Assembly (NCBI RefSeq): GCF_037076455.1
Contig: NZ_AP028679.1
Coordinates: 3,673,501 to 3,737,500, forward strand
From: Desulfoferula mesophila
GTDB lineage: Bacteria; Desulfobacterota; Desulfarculia; Desulfarculales; Desulfarculaceae
Length of the DNA stretch: 64,000 bases
Reading direction: 5' to 3'
Shown here: piece after piece, positions 43,523-52,929 of the stretch
How positions within the stretch are numbered: the first letter of the stretch is position 1
Layout: every line of letters begins with the position of its first letter
Program-made: the position numbers and the translations under genes
Notes under the pieces: generated by a model
Databases searched by the model: none
The model's input: only the letters and a program-made list of their open reading frames with translations
Told to the model about the DNA's origin: nothing

Positions 43523-44335
43523 CTAAGCGGCGGGCGCGACGCCCACTCCCTTGAAAAAGGTGTAGAGAAAGCTGCCCTGGGCGGTGGCGGTCTGGTGGAG
43601 TTGGGCGATGCCCTCCGCCCACTCCTCGGGGCTCATCATGCCCTCGGCCAGGGCCGCCTCGCGCACCCCCTCCACCATGGGGATGATGGTGCGTCTGACG
43701 AAGCCCTCCACCCAGGCGGGGCGCGAGTCGTCGCAGTACACCGCTCGGGGGCCCACCCGCACCTGCTCCGCGCCCGCCTGGACCATGAGGGGGTAGAGCC
43801 GCCGCCCGATGAGCGAGTCGCCCCCCAGGGCGGCCTGGGCGTCGATGAGACATTGCCAGGCCCGGCGGGCCAGAGCGCCGTCGGGGTGGAAATAGCAGGA
43901 GCCGTGGTCGCCCTCGATGACCGTGACGCTGCCGCCGGGCTTGACCAGGCGCATCAGCCCGGCCAGGGCCTCCACCGGGCGGGTGAGGTGCTCCAGCACG
44001 AAACACACGAACAGGTGGTCGAAACTGGCCGGAGCGAAGGGGGCGTCGTAGAGATCGCCGCGCACGAACTCCAGGTTTTCCCAGCCGCGCTCGGCGGCCT
44101 GGGCCTCGGCCTGGGCCAGGGATTCGGACGAGATGTCCAGGCAGGTGAAGCGGGCCTCCGGGCTGCCCTCCACCAGAAAGCGGGTCTGGGAGCCCACCCC
44201 GCAGCCCGCCTCCAACACCTTGGCCCCGGCCGGATAGCGGGTGCCCTCGTGCAGAAGCTCGGCCAGGGTGCCCGCCTGGTCGCCCAGGCGCCGGGCCTCG
44301 CGGGTGGTGTAGCCGTGTACGTAGGGATCGGACAT
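43523..44335 (-). CDS. Class I SAM-dependent methyltransferase
   Basis: 270 aa. SAM motif KVLEAGCGVGSQTRFL near residue 40, acidic FTCLDISSESLAQAEAQA, RGDLYDAPFAPASFDHLFVCFV and LMRLVKPGGSVTVIEGD. The C-terminal part (SFLYTFFKGVGVAP) closes the fold. It lies 3 nt after the membrane methyltransferase-like gene and is co-transcribed with it. The region 43390-43450 after its stop is A/T-rich and probably holds the promoter of mce-nifU-nifS. Substrate unknown. Confidence 0.8.
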   Translation of the reverse strand: MSDPYVHGYTTREARRLGDQAGTLAELLHEGTRYPAGAKVLEAGCGVGSQTRFLVEGSPEARFTCLDISSESLAQAEAQAAERGWENLEFVRGDLYDAPFAPASFDHLFVCFVLEHLTRPVEALAGLMRLVKPGGSVTVIEGDHGSCYFHPDGALARRAWQCLIDAQAALGGDSLIGRRLYPLMVQAGAEQVRVGPRAVYCDDSRPAWVEGFVRRTIIPMVEGVREAALAEGMMSPEEWAEGIAQLHQTATAQGSFLYTFFKGVGVAPAA

Positions 44336-44338
44336 ACC

Positions 44339-44956
44339 TTATCCTCGCGACTTGAATAATGGCACCAAGCCCACCCGCCTAGCGTAGGCCCGGTACTCAT
44401 CGCCGAACTGGTGACGCAAACGGACCTCCTCGTGCCAGGTGCCCAGAGCGATATAGGCGGTGAGGATCAGGGAAATGACCACGTCCGGCCAGCCGTGTAG
44501 GCCCCGGAACCACACCACCAAAAAGGCGGCCACGTGCATGGGGTGGCGCATGTGGGCATAGGCCCCGTTGGTGATCAGGCGGTGGACCTCCGGCTTGGGG
44601 TCAAAGGCGGCCTTCATGCCCACCAGGTCGAACCCGCCGTTGGAAAAATCGTAGGAGGCCCACATGAGCAGACCCAGGGCCGCGGCCCAAACCAGCGCCT
44701 GCAACCCCACCCAGAAGCCGGGCCACCACACGGGGAAAATGGCCCCCAAATAGATGGAATACTTGAGCACCGGGAAGATGCTCGCCAGGGAGAAAACCGA
44801 ATAGGCCAGACGGTATTTGGGGGGGCTAAGGCGCAGGAGCCGCTCCAGCCCGGCCCGCAGGCGGCGCTCCAGGAGCAGGCTGTGCACGGCGCACCAGGCG
44901 GCCCAGGCCAGGGCCAGAATCAACATGTCATCGGCCGACGGGCTGGCGGGGGGCAA
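44339..44956 (-). CDS. Isoprenylcysteine/phospholipid methyltransferase-like integral membrane protein
   Basis: 205 aa with four to five membrane segments. The C-terminal part has the ICMT/PEMT signature: ITNGAYAHMRHPMHVAAFLV (His-Pro after an Arg) and EEVRLRHQFGDEYRAYARRVG, which form the SAM site in this family. Likely methylates a lipid or lipid-linked group at the membrane; substrate unknown. The TTG at 44956 is chosen because GGAGG lies about 6 nt upstream; a downstream ATG would remove ten residues. Confidence 0.75.
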   Translation of the reverse strand: MPPASPSADDMLILALAWAAWCAVHSLLLERRLRAGLERLLRLSPPKYRLAYSVFSLASIFPVLKYSIYLGAIFPVWWPGFWVGLQALVWAAALGLLMWASYDFSNGGFDLVGMKAAFDPKPEVHRLITNGAYAHMRHPMHVAAFLVVWFRGLHGWPDVVISLILTAYIALGTWHEEVRLRHQFGDEYRAYARRVGLVPLFKSRG

Positions 44957-45030
44957 AGGGTTCCTCCAAATGGTAAAGGTACTTTTCCAAGCTAAGTCCC
45001 CCGCCCGCCGGGGTCAAGCGGTCCGGCGCA

Positions 45031-45059
45031 TTGACTGACGGGGCATATGGCCGTAGGAT
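45031..45059 (+). promoter_or_regulatory. Candidate promoter for purB
   Basis: TTGACT (45031-45036), 17-nt spacer, TAGGAT (45054-45059): 5 of 6 and 4 of 6 matches at optimal spacing, with a leader of about 45 nt before the purB ATG. Confidence 0.6.
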
Positions 45060-45109
45060 GAACCTGAATCCGGGGGGGCTCCCCACAACTCGACACCAAG
45101 GTCTGAGCA

Positions 45110-46417
45110 ATGATCGCACGTTACACCCTGCCCGAGATGGGCCGCATATGGACCGACGAGAACCGCTACGCCAAGTGGCTGGCGGTGGAACTGGCCGCCT
45201 GCCGGGCCTGGAACAAGCTGGGACGCATCCCCGACGAGGCCCTGGGCGAGATCGAGGCCAAGGCCGCCTTCGAGGTGGCGCGGGTGGAGGAGATCGAGGC
45301 CGAAACCCGCCACGACGTCATCGCCTTTTTAACCAACGTGGCCGAGTACGTGGGCCCCTCCAGCCGCTACATCCATCTGGGGCTCACCTCCAGCGATGTG
45401 TTGGACACCGCCTACGCCCTTTTGATCAAGGAATCCGGCGAGCTGCTCCTGGCCGCCATGGACCGGCTGCTGGCCGCGCTCAAGACCAGGGCCCTGGAGC
45501 ACAAATACACCATCCAGATGGGCCGCTCCCACGGCATCCACGCCGAGCCGGTGACTTTCGGGCTCAAGCTGGTGGGCTTTTACGCCGAGTTCGCCCGCGA
45601 CCGCCAGCGCCTGGAGCAGGCCATCAGGGCGGCGGCCCGGGGCAAGATCAGCGGGGCGGTGGGCACCTACGCCAACGTGACCCCCGAGGTGGAAAAGATG
45701 GTCATGGACGAGCTGGGGCTCGCCCCGGCGGTGGCTTCCACCCAGGTGGTGGCCCGCGACGGCCTGGCCGAATATTTCTGCACCCTGGCCATCATCGGCG
45801 GGAGCATCGAGCGCCTGGCCGTGGAGATCCGCCACTTGCAGCGCACCGAGGTGTTGGAGGCCGAGGAGGCCTTTGCCAAGGGCCAGAAGGGCTCCAGCGC
45901 CATGCCCCACAAGCGCAACCCCATCGGCAGCGAGAACCTCTCTGGCCAGGTGCGCCTGCTCAGGGGCTACGCCCTGGCCTCGCTGGAAAACATGGCCCTG
46001 TGGCACGAGCGCGACATCAGCCACTCCTCGGTGGAGCGCACCATCGGCCCGGACGCCGACATTTTGACCCACTACAGCCTGCACCGCATGGCGGGCATGA
46101 TCGAGCGCCTGACCGTGTACCCCGACAACATGCTGCGCAACCTGAACCTCACCGGCGGGTTGATCCACTCCCAGCAGGTGCTGCTGGCCCTGGCCCAGAG
46201 CGGGCTGAGCCGCGAGGACGCCTACCGCCTGGTGCAAAAGCACGCCATGGCCACCTGGGCCGATGGCGGCAGCTTCCGCGAGCGGCTGGAAAACGACCCC
46301 GAGGTGATCCAGGGACTGGGCGACAAGGCCTCCGAGATACTGGACGGCTTGTTCGATCCGCAGGCCCACTTGAAGCAGGTGGACTTTATTTTTCAGCAAA
46401 TCCTGGGTAGGGACTAG
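45110..46417 (+). CDS. purB: Adenylosuccinate lyase
   Basis: Purine-pathway enzyme that releases fumarate from SAICAR and from adenylosuccinate. 435 aa, normal for the bacterial/archaeal PurB type. Motifs: [17 protein letters not shown] at the N-terminus, THHDVIAF-equivalent [23 protein letters not shown], catalytic-base region [14 protein letters not shown], and the fumarase-superfamily signature [18 protein letters not shown] near residue 262. A modest AAGG precedes the ATG. The lipoprotein gene follows on the same strand. Confidence 0.96.
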   Translation: MIARYTLPEMGRIWTDENRYAKWLAVELAACRAWNKLGRIPDEALGEIEAKAAFEVARVEEIEAETRHDVIAFLTNVAEYVGPSSRYIHLGLTSSDVLDTAYALLIKESGELLLAAMDRLLAALKTRALEHKYTIQMGRSHGIHAEPVTFGLKLVGFYAEFARDRQRLEQAIRAAARGKISGAVGTYANVTPEVEKMVMDELGLAPAVASTQVVARDGLAEYFCTLAIIGGSIERLAVEIRHLQRTEVLEAEEAFAKGQKGSSAMPHKRNPIGSENLSGQVRLLRGYALASLENMALWHERDISHSSVERTIGPDADILTHYSLHRMAGMIERLTVYPDNMLRNLNLTGGLIHSQQVLLALAQSGLSREDAYRLVQKHAMATWADGGSFRERLENDPEVIQGLGDKASEILDGLFDPQAHLKQVDFIFQQILGRD

Positions 46418-46461
46418 CCCGAACGCCTGGGAGGTAAATTTTGGCAAAGGAGAAAAGGCCC

Positions 46462-47100
46462 ATGCTAGCGGCGCGCGCGGCGGCGGTGATTATGGCCCTG
46501 GCCCTTCTGGCCTCGGTTGGCTGCTCCACGGTCCAGGAGGCCTACAACGAATACGACCCCCGGCCCCGCCCGGCCGACGCGGCCTTTGCCAAGGTGCTGG
46601 AAAAGTATCTGGTGGAGGGCTCCATCCACCACGGAGCGGCCACCGAGATGCTGGCCCAGGTGGTGCCGGCCAACTGGGAGGTGCGGGTGGCCTGGGTGGA
46701 TCGGCGGGCAGAGGCCTTCGCCTGGAGGCCGGAGCAAAAGGCCAAGGATCTGGCCGACCAAAAGGCCGAGTACCAAAAATTCAACACCGTCCTGGCCAGC
46801 GTGTTCGTGCCCGACAAGAAGTGGAACAACCTGGACGAGAACGACACCAACTGGCGGGTCTATCTGATCAACGCCAAGGGAGAGCGGGTGGAGCCGGTGG
46901 ACGTGCGCCAGATCAAAAAGCGCACCGCCATCCACGGAGCCATCTATCCCTTCTGGGGCCCCTGGAGCCGGCTGTATCTACTCAAATTCCCCATCAACGA
47001 CGCCCAGGGCAAGCCGTTTTTAGCGCCGGGCGAAAAAGAGGCCACCCTCCTGGTGACCGGCGCGCCGGGCCAAGAGAGCTTCAAGTTGGTGATGCGCTAG
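46462..47100 (+). CDS. Uncharacterised lipoprotein
   Basis: 212 aa from the ATG at 46462 (AAAGGAG 9 nt upstream). A TTG at 46441 with GGGAGG 6 nt upstream is an alternative adding seven residues. The N-terminus is a lipoprotein signal peptide with lipobox SVGC. The mature part has WEVRVAWVDRRAEAF, KFNTVLASVFVPDKKWNNL and a beta-rich end (WSRLYLLKFPINDAQGKPF) resembling Ig-like or lipocalin-type periplasmic proteins, but I do not recognise the family. Its stop is 13 nt from that of the convergent cyclase gene. Confidence 0.72.
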   Translation: MLAARAAAVIMALALLASVGCSTVQEAYNEYDPRPRPADAAFAKVLEKYLVEGSIHHGAATEMLAQVVPANWEVRVAWVDRRAEAFAWRPEQKAKDLADQKAEYQKFNTVLASVFVPDKKWNNLDENDTNWRVYLINAKGERVEPVDVRQIKKRTAIHGAIYPFWGPWSRLYLLKFPINDAQGKPFLAPGEKEATLLVTGAPGQESFKLVMR

Positions 47101-47113
47101 AGGCCGGGATGTC

Positions 47114-49651
47114 TTAGTTTTTCGGGGTGAGCATATGCGAGCCCCGAGGCAGGACGTCGATGCCGCCCTCCCGCAGGTCGGCGGCCACCAGATTGCGGCC
47201 CGCCTGTTTGGCCGCGTAAAGCGCGTTGTCCGCCCGCCCCACCGCCTCTTGGGGCGATTCGTCCGGCCCCAGGGTGGCCACCCCCACGCTGACCGTCAGC
47301 CGGACTTTTTCGCGTTGCCCGTCCCGCTCGGAATCTTCGTCCCCCGGCCAAAAATCCAGACGGGCCACTTCGGCGCGCAGGCGCTCGGCCACCACCAGGG
47401 CCTCGCTCATGGTGCTGCGCGGCAGGAGCACCGCGAACTCCTCTCCGCCGTAGCGGCAGGGCAGGTCCATTTCCCGCACGCAGCGCCGCAGGGCCTGGGC
47501 GAAACGGACCAGGGCCCGGTCGCCGGCCAGGTGGCCGAATCGGTCGTTGTAGGTTTTGAAAAAGTCGATGTCCACCATGAGGACGGAAAATGAGTGGCCA
47601 TAGCGGTTGCCGGTCTGCATCTCCCGGGGCAGGGTTGCGTAAAAAAACCGCTGGTTGTAAAGGCCGGTTAGGCTGTCGGTGACCGACAGGCGCCTGAGCT
47701 CCTGCTCCAGGTGGCGCTTGTCCGAAAGGTCCACCAGGGTTTCCACCGCCCGCAGGATGTTTCCCTCCGAGTCTCGAATGGGCGCGGCCAGAAAGTATAG
47801 CTGGCGGCCATCGGGCTTCAGCTTGGGGAAGAAGCCCTCCCCTTCCAGCCCGCCGTCCACCAAGGTGGATTTTTTTACCGAAATATCCATGTATTCGTTG
47901 CGGGACTTGCCGGTCTGGCTCTCCACTTCAATCTCGTCCAGCACCAAGTCCGCCAGCACCGAGCGGGGGGTCAGGTAAAATGGCTCCCATTGGCGGTTGG
48001 TGCCCACCATGTCCGCCGCGCGGTAACCGGTGATGCCCTCCATGGCCCGGTTCCAGTGAACCACCTTGTGATCACGGTCCAAAACCATGACCGGCGTGGG
48101 CAGGCCCTGCAGGGTGTTTTCCACCATCTGCTGGCCGCGCTTGAGCTCCTGCTCCAAAAGTATGTGCTCGGTGATATCGGTGGCGATGCCCTCCAGGGCC
48201 AGGGGCTTGTCCAGCTCGTCGCGCAACAAAATGGACTTTTCCCGCAGCCAGCGCACCCTCCCCTCGGCATCGACAATCATGAACTCCAACTCGGTCACGG
48301 GAGAGCTCCGCCCATTCATGGCCTCCCTGAAGTGGGCCCTCACCATATCGCGGTGCCGGGGGTGCACCACCTTTAGCAGGGAGGGGTCGTTGCGCATGAT
48401 TTGCCGCACGCTGTAGCCGGTTATGTCCTGGGCCGCCGAGCTGATGTAATCAAAGCAGTCACGATCGAGGGAATAGCGGTAGATCATGTCCGGCGCGTTG
48501 TCCACCAGGCGGCGATAGCGGGCCTCGCTTTCGTGCAGGGCCATCTGGTCGGCGCGCAGCTGGGTGACGTCGCGCATCAGGCCGAAGCGGGCCTGGCCCT
48601 TGTCGGCCCAGGTGGCGGTGATGAGCGCCTCGAAGTTGGACCCGCCCAGGCGGCGCATGGTGGCCGGGAAATCCTGCACATAGCCCTGGGTCTCCAGGGA
48701 GTTGAGGTAAAGCTGTCCCTCCTCGGGGTCGGCGAATAGAAGGCCCACGCATTCCCGGCCCAGCAACTCCTCGCGCCGCTTGGCCCCGAACATGTTGAGC
48801 AGGGCCGAGTTCACGCTGTGCAAACGCCCTTGCTCGTCCACGATAAAGGCGCCGTCCTTGGTCTGGCTGAACAGTTCTTGAAAGCGATGTTGCTCTTGAC
48901 GAGCCTTCAGCACCATGTCCTTGGCCGATTTGGTCAGGCTGGCCAGGGCCACCGACAGGCGGCCCAGCTCATCGGAGCGCTCCAGGGCGGCCGGAGGCAC
49001 CAATCCCTGAGCGGCCTTTTCCGCTTCCTGGGTCAGCAGGCGCAGGGGCCGGGTCAGGAACCTGCGACTCCACCACAGGGCGGTCAGGGTGACGGCGACG
49101 GCCACCAGCAGGGCGGTCAACAGGAACAGGGGCCATTGGCCAAGGTTGGCCGGGGCCTCGCGGGCAGAGGCCACCGCCAGCACCCAATCGCTGCCGGACA
49201 GGCGCTCATAGGTCAAGCTCACGGCTCTGCCGCCGCGCCCCGTCAGCTCGAGCATTCCCTGGTCGAAACCAGCAATTTGTTTGAGGACCGCCGGGGGAGG
49301 CAGCAGGTCTCTATCCCCGATGGGGACGCCGGCCAACTCGCCCCGAGAGTCGACGGCGAAGATCAGCAGAGCCTCGTCGGCGTGGTGGGCGGTAACGAGA
49401 GCTTTATTGAGCTCGGCCAGGATCTTGTCGGGGTCGGGGGGGGAGCCGCCGGATCGGTTGGCCAGAGCCACCATTTGCCCCATGTGGGAAGCCAAATGGG
49501 GCCCGGGGTAGTTTTGGGTACTGTGATGAAAGAACCATTGGTGCACCCCGGCGATCAACAAAAAGCAGGCCGCCGTAGCCAGCACCAGTACTCCCGCCAG
49601 CTTGGCTCCCACCGAATCGCGCCATGGATTTTTTGGGTGTTTGTCCGCCAA
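47114..49651 (-). CDS. Membrane diguanylate cyclase with HAMP and PAS domains
   Basis: 845-aa signalling protein. A first membrane segment (LAGVLVLATAACFLLIAGVH), a periplasmic sensor region to about residue 165, a second segment (PLFLLTALLVAVAVTLTALWW), HAMP (about 195-245), three PAS-type domains (about 255-640) and a GGDEF domain whose active site is GGEEF. The inhibitory I-site RxxD is present as REMD five residues before GGEEF, so product inhibition by c-di-GMP is expected. There is no EAL domain. The TTG at 49651 has GGAG 5 nt upstream. The ligand is unknown. Confidence 0.9.
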   Translation of the reverse strand: MADKHPKNPWRDSVGAKLAGVLVLATAACFLLIAGVHQWFFHHSTQNYPGPHLASHMGQMVALANRSGGSPPDPDKILAELNKALVTAHHADEALLIFAVDSRGELAGVPIGDRDLLPPPAVLKQIAGFDQGMLELTGRGGRAVSLTYERLSGSDWVLAVASAREAPANLGQWPLFLLTALLVAVAVTLTALWWSRRFLTRPLRLLTQEAEKAAQGLVPPAALERSDELGRLSVALASLTKSAKDMVLKARQEQHRFQELFSQTKDGAFIVDEQGRLHSVNSALLNMFGAKRREELLGRECVGLLFADPEEGQLYLNSLETQGYVQDFPATMRRLGGSNFEALITATWADKGQARFGLMRDVTQLRADQMALHESEARYRRLVDNAPDMIYRYSLDRDCFDYISSAAQDITGYSVRQIMRNDPSLLKVVHPRHRDMVRAHFREAMNGRSSPVTELEFMIVDAEGRVRWLREKSILLRDELDKPLALEGIATDITEHILLEQELKRGQQMVENTLQGLPTPVMVLDRDHKVVHWNRAMEGITGYRAADMVGTNRQWEPFYLTPRSVLADLVLDEIEVESQTGKSRNEYMDISVKKSTLVDGGLEGEGFFPKLKPDGRQLYFLAAPIRDSEGNILRAVETLVDLSDKRHLEQELRRLSVTDSLTGLYNQRFFYATLPREMQTGNRYGHSFSVLMVDIDFFKTYNDRFGHLAGDRALVRFAQALRRCVREMDLPCRYGGEEFAVLLPRSTMSEALVVAERLRAEVARLDFWPGDEDSERDGQREKVRLTVSVGVATLGPDESPQEAVGRADNALYAAKQAGRNLVAADLREGGIDVLPRGSHMLTPKN

Positions 49652-49865
49652 GTAAGCTCCGCACTCCCCGCCACCAAGCGCGCTCTAAATTGACACCTTA
49701 AGCCGAGCCATTTAGGATACTTTCTAAGGTCGGAAAGTTGGGAGCTCTTGCCATATTGGGATTCAAACTTATTCCGACCTGCCTCCCATTGATTACCATA
49801 ATGGCACCGGCCCACGGGCGTCAAGCGCCCCCCGAAGCCGAGTAACCAAAGGCAAGGAGCCTAAC

Positions 49866-50189
49866 ATGCTAGAAACCGTAAAAAACCTGATGTTGGCTGG
49901 TCTGGGGGCCGCGGTGCTCACCAAGGAAAAAGCCATGCATTTGATGCATGAGGCCGTGGAAAAGGGCGAACTGAGCGCCGCCGAGGCGGAAAAGCTGGCC
50001 GAGGAGGTGGTGGCCGAATCCAAGCGTCAGGCCCAGGCCATGGGCGACAAGCTGAGCGAGGCGGCCCGCGAGGCGGCCATGAACCTGAACCTGGCCTCCA
50101 AGGAAGAGGTGGAGGCCCTGAGCGAACGGGTGGCCCGGTTGGAAAAGGAGCTGGCCGAACACAAGGCCGACGCGGGATCAGAGTCCTAG
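49866..50189 (+). CDS. Phasin-like (PhaI/PhaF-type) helical protein
   Basis: 107 aa, almost entirely helical and charged, with heptads in the C-terminal half (EEVEALSERVARLEKELAEHK). The N-terminus KNLMLAGLGAAVLTKEKAMHLM resembles short phasin-family proteins associated with polyhydroxyalkanoate granules. It is 3 nt before the UbiB-family gene, an arrangement I recall from other Desulfobacterota. PHA binding is inference; a general membrane-associated or scaffold role for the kinase is equally possible. Confidence 0.7.
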   Translation: MLETVKNLMLAGLGAAVLTKEKAMHLMHEAVEKGELSAAEAEKLAEEVVAESKRQAQAMGDKLSEAAREAAMNLNLASKEEVEALSERVARLEKELAEHKADAGSES

Positions 50190-50192
50190 TCC

Positions 50193-51863
50193 ATGCTGGA
50201 CACCATTCGCAACCTGGGCCGGGTGACCGAGTTGGCCATGGTGCTGGTGCGCCATGGTTTCGCCGACTTGGTGGACCGCTTGGGCCTGCCCGGCACCCGC
50301 GGCGTGGGCGCCCGCAGCGGCGGCGAAAAGCTGGCCGGACGCTACAGCGCCTACGCCAGGCTGCGCATGGTGGCCGAGCAGATGGGCCCCACCTTCGTCA
50401 AGCTGGGCCAACTGCTCTCCCAGCGCCCGGACCTGTTGCCCAAGGAGTTCGTGCTGGAGCTTTCCAAGCTCCGGGACCAGGTTACCCCCATTCCCTTTTC
50501 CGACGTCAAGGCCCAGGTGGAGCGTTCCCTGGGCAAGCCCATCGCCGAGGTGTTCAGCAGCTTTGACGAGAAATGCCTGGCCAGCGCCTCCCTGGCCCAG
50601 GTGCACCGGGCGGTGCGCGCCGACGACGGCCGCGAGGTGGCGGTCAAGGTGCGCAAGCCGGATATCATGCGCACCATAGAGGCCGACATGGAGCTCTTGA
50701 TGGTCCTGGCCAAGCTGGCCGACAAGGAGCTGGAGGCGGCGGCCAACTACGACCTGCCCGCCCTGGTGGCCGAGATGGAGCGTTCCATGCGCCAGGAGCT
50801 GGATTTCACTCTGGAAGCGCGCCACATGCGCACCGCACAGTCCCAGCTTTCGCCGGGCATAGACGTGATCATCCCCCAACCCCACCTGGACCTGACCCGG
50901 CCCGGCCTGCTGACCATGGAGCTGATCCAGGGCCAGAGCCCGCACCAGGCCCAGCTCAAGCCGGAGGAAGGCAAAAAGCTGGCCACCGACCTGGTGCGCC
51001 TGATGATGGACCAGGTTCTCCTGCACGGCTTTTTCCACGGCGATCCCCACCAGGGCAACATGCTCATCACCCGCGACGCCAAGGGCCGCCCCCGGCTGGC
51101 CATGCTGGACTGGGGCCTGGCCGGCCGCCTGAGCGACGACGACCGCTACGTGCTGTGCGATCTGTTGATGGCCACCCTGGGGCGCGACGCCAAGGCGGTG
51201 ATCAAGGCCTGGGTGGAGATGCGGGTGGTGCCCCAGACCTATGAGGACCCCACCCTGGAGCGGGACGTGGCCGATCTTTTGGAGATGGTCAACTCCCAGG
51301 GCGAACCGGTGACCACCGCCACGGTGATCCTGGAGATGATGGAGATCATGCGCCAGCACAAGCTCATGGTGCCCATGCAATACGCCCTGGCCGACAAGGC
51401 CCTGCTGGAGATGGAGGGGGTGGCCCGCTCGCTGGACCCCCAGTTCCGCCCCGTGGAGGCGGCCCGGCCCTTTGTGTGGCGGCTATACCTGGAACGCTGG
51501 CGGCCGGACGCCATGGCCAAGCGTTTTTTGAGCCACCTGAGCGACGCCTTGCGCCTGGTGCAAAACCTGCCCCGCCGGCTGGAAAACCTGGTGAGCCAAT
51601 TGGAACGGGGCGAATTGTCCCTCCAGCTCAAGCACGAAGGCCTGGTTCCCCTGACCAAGGCGGTGCAGGAAGGGGCCAGCCGGGTCACCGTGGGCCTCGT
51701 CGTGGCCGCGCTCATCGTGGGCAGTTCCATGATCATCACCACCGGCGTGGAGCCCAAGCTGTTCGGCCTGCCCGCCCTGGGGGTGGCGGGCTATCTGATC
51801 AGCGGGGTCATCGGACTTTGGCTGGTGTGGTCCATCATCCGATCCCGGGGAGGACGCTTCTAA
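50193..51863 (+). CDS. ABC1/UbiB (AarF) family atypical kinase
   Basis: 556-aa protein-kinase-like protein. Family hallmarks: KxGQ motif FVKLGQLLSQRPDLLP, Ala-rich loop CLASASLAQVHRA (in place of the Gly-rich loop), Lys in VAVKVRKPD, ExD-type EADMELL, catalytic loop GFFHGDPHQGNML and metal motif LDWGLAGRLS. The C-terminus has two hydrophobic segments (VGLVVAALIVGSSMIITTG and LISGVIGLWLVWSII), anchoring it to the membrane. In other bacteria UbiB supports ubiquinone synthesis; here a quinone or lipid role is inferred. Confidence 0.9.
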   Translation: MLDTIRNLGRVTELAMVLVRHGFADLVDRLGLPGTRGVGARSGGEKLAGRYSAYARLRMVAEQMGPTFVKLGQLLSQRPDLLPKEFVLELSKLRDQVTPIPFSDVKAQVERSLGKPIAEVFSSFDEKCLASASLAQVHRAVRADDGREVAVKVRKPDIMRTIEADMELLMVLAKLADKELEAAANYDLPALVAEMERSMRQELDFTLEARHMRTAQSQLSPGIDVIIPQPHLDLTRPGLLTMELIQGQSPHQAQLKPEEGKKLATDLVRLMMDQVLLHGFFHGDPHQGNMLITRDAKGRPRLAMLDWGLAGRLSDDDRYVLCDLLMATLGRDAKAVIKAWVEMRVVPQTYEDPTLERDVADLLEMVNSQGEPVTTATVILEMMEIMRQHKLMVPMQYALADKALLEMEGVARSLDPQFRPVEAARPFVWRLYLERWRPDAMAKRFLSHLSDALRLVQNLPRRLENLVSQLERGELSLQLKHEGLVPLTKAVQEGASRVTVGLVVAALIVGSSMIITTGVEPKLFGLPALGVAGYLISGVIGLWLVWSIIRSRGGRF

Positions 51864-51952
51864 ACCGCGCCCCCGGCCCGCTGGATCGCCACGCCTTCGG
51901 ACGCCCCCCAAAGCCCTGAAATTTGGCTCCCGTGCCACCGATCCGCTATGTC

Positions 51953-51981
51953 TTGACCCTCTTGGTCCTGCCTGCTATCCT
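51953..51981 (+). promoter_or_regulatory. Candidate promoter of the selenium operon
   Basis: TTGACC (51953-51958), 17-nt spacer, TATCCT (51976-51981), with a leader of about 45 nt before the LysR gene. The -35 matches 5 of 6 and the -10 matches 4 of 6. Confidence 0.55.
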
Positions 51982-52032
51982 TGGCGAAACCTATATCTGC
52001 CCAAGATTTTATCAATACAAAGGGTAGGCATT

Positions 52033-52926
52033 ATGGATCTGCGCCGGTTGCAAGTTTTTGCAAAAGTATATGAAAAACGTAGCTTTTCTCGCGCCGCCGA
52101 AGAAGTTTATCTGAGCCAGCCCACGGTCAGTGGGCACATCAAGAGCCTGGAAGAGGAGCTGGGGGTGCAGCTCTTTGACCGCTTGGGCAGGGAGATACTT
52201 CCCACCAAGGCTGCCGAGTTGCTCTACGTGCACGCCCGCGACATCCTTTTGCGGGTGGAGGACGCCCAGCACTCGGTGGACGCCTTTCTGGGGCGTTTGC
52301 GCGGCGATCTGGTGGTGGGAGGCTCCACCATTCCCGGACAATACGTGCTGCCTGGTTTCATCGGGCGCTTTCGCATGCTCCACCCCGAGGTGCGCATAAC
52401 CCTGCACATCGGCGACACCCGCCAGGTGGTCGATTCCGTGCTGGCCGGCACCTTGGAGGCCGGAGTGGTGGGCGCGGTGGTGGAGGAGGAGCGCCTGGCC
52501 TACAGCCCGCTCATGGAGGACGAACTGGCCTTGGCCGGCTGGCCGGGCCATCCCTTTGGCGACTCCCTGGACACGGCGGAGCTCAAGAGGGCCCCGCTGG
52601 TGTTCCGCGAGCCGGGCAGCGGCACCCGCATGTTCCTCTCCAAGGCCTTGCGCAAGGCGGGGGTGGACCCGGTTGACATGAACATCGTGGCCCAGATGGG
52701 CTCCACCATGGCCGTGCTCAACGCGGTGCGCGCCCAGGTGGGCCTGGGGTTTTTGAGCCGCCGGGCCATGGTGGAGGACTTGGAAGCGGGCAAGGTGGTG
52801 GAAGTGGGCCTGCCGGGCATTAAGCTCAAACGCCAGTTCTACCTGGTCACCCGCAAGAAGCGCACTCATTCGCCCGCTTCCCAGGCCTTCATGTCCCTGT
52901 GCATGACCGGACTGGAAGAAGGCTAG
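52033..52926 (+). CDS. LysR family transcriptional regulator, selenium-metabolism associated
   Basis: 297 aa. N-terminal winged HTH (MDLRRLQVFAKVYEKRSFSR, then AAEEVYLSQPTVSGHIKSLE) and a C-terminal effector domain (DLVVGGSTIPGQYVLPGFI onward). The wording of the effector domain and the position directly before an HAD-like gene and selD match the Sec-associated LysR group of Desulfobacterota. It is probably co-transcribed with selD (4-nt and 42-nt gaps) and may control it; the inducer is unknown. Confidence 0.85.
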   Translation: MDLRRLQVFAKVYEKRSFSRAAEEVYLSQPTVSGHIKSLEEELGVQLFDRLGREILPTKAAELLYVHARDILLRVEDAQHSVDAFLGRLRGDLVVGGSTIPGQYVLPGFIGRFRMLHPEVRITLHIGDTRQVVDSVLAGTLEAGVVGAVVEEERLAYSPLMEDELALAGWPGHPFGDSLDTAELKRAPLVFREPGSGTRMFLSKALRKAGVDPVDMNIVAQMGSTMAVLNAVRAQVGLGFLSRRAMVEDLEAGKVVEVGLPGIKLKRQFYLVTRKKRTHSPASQAFMSLCMTGLEEG

Positions 52927-52929
52927 CCC

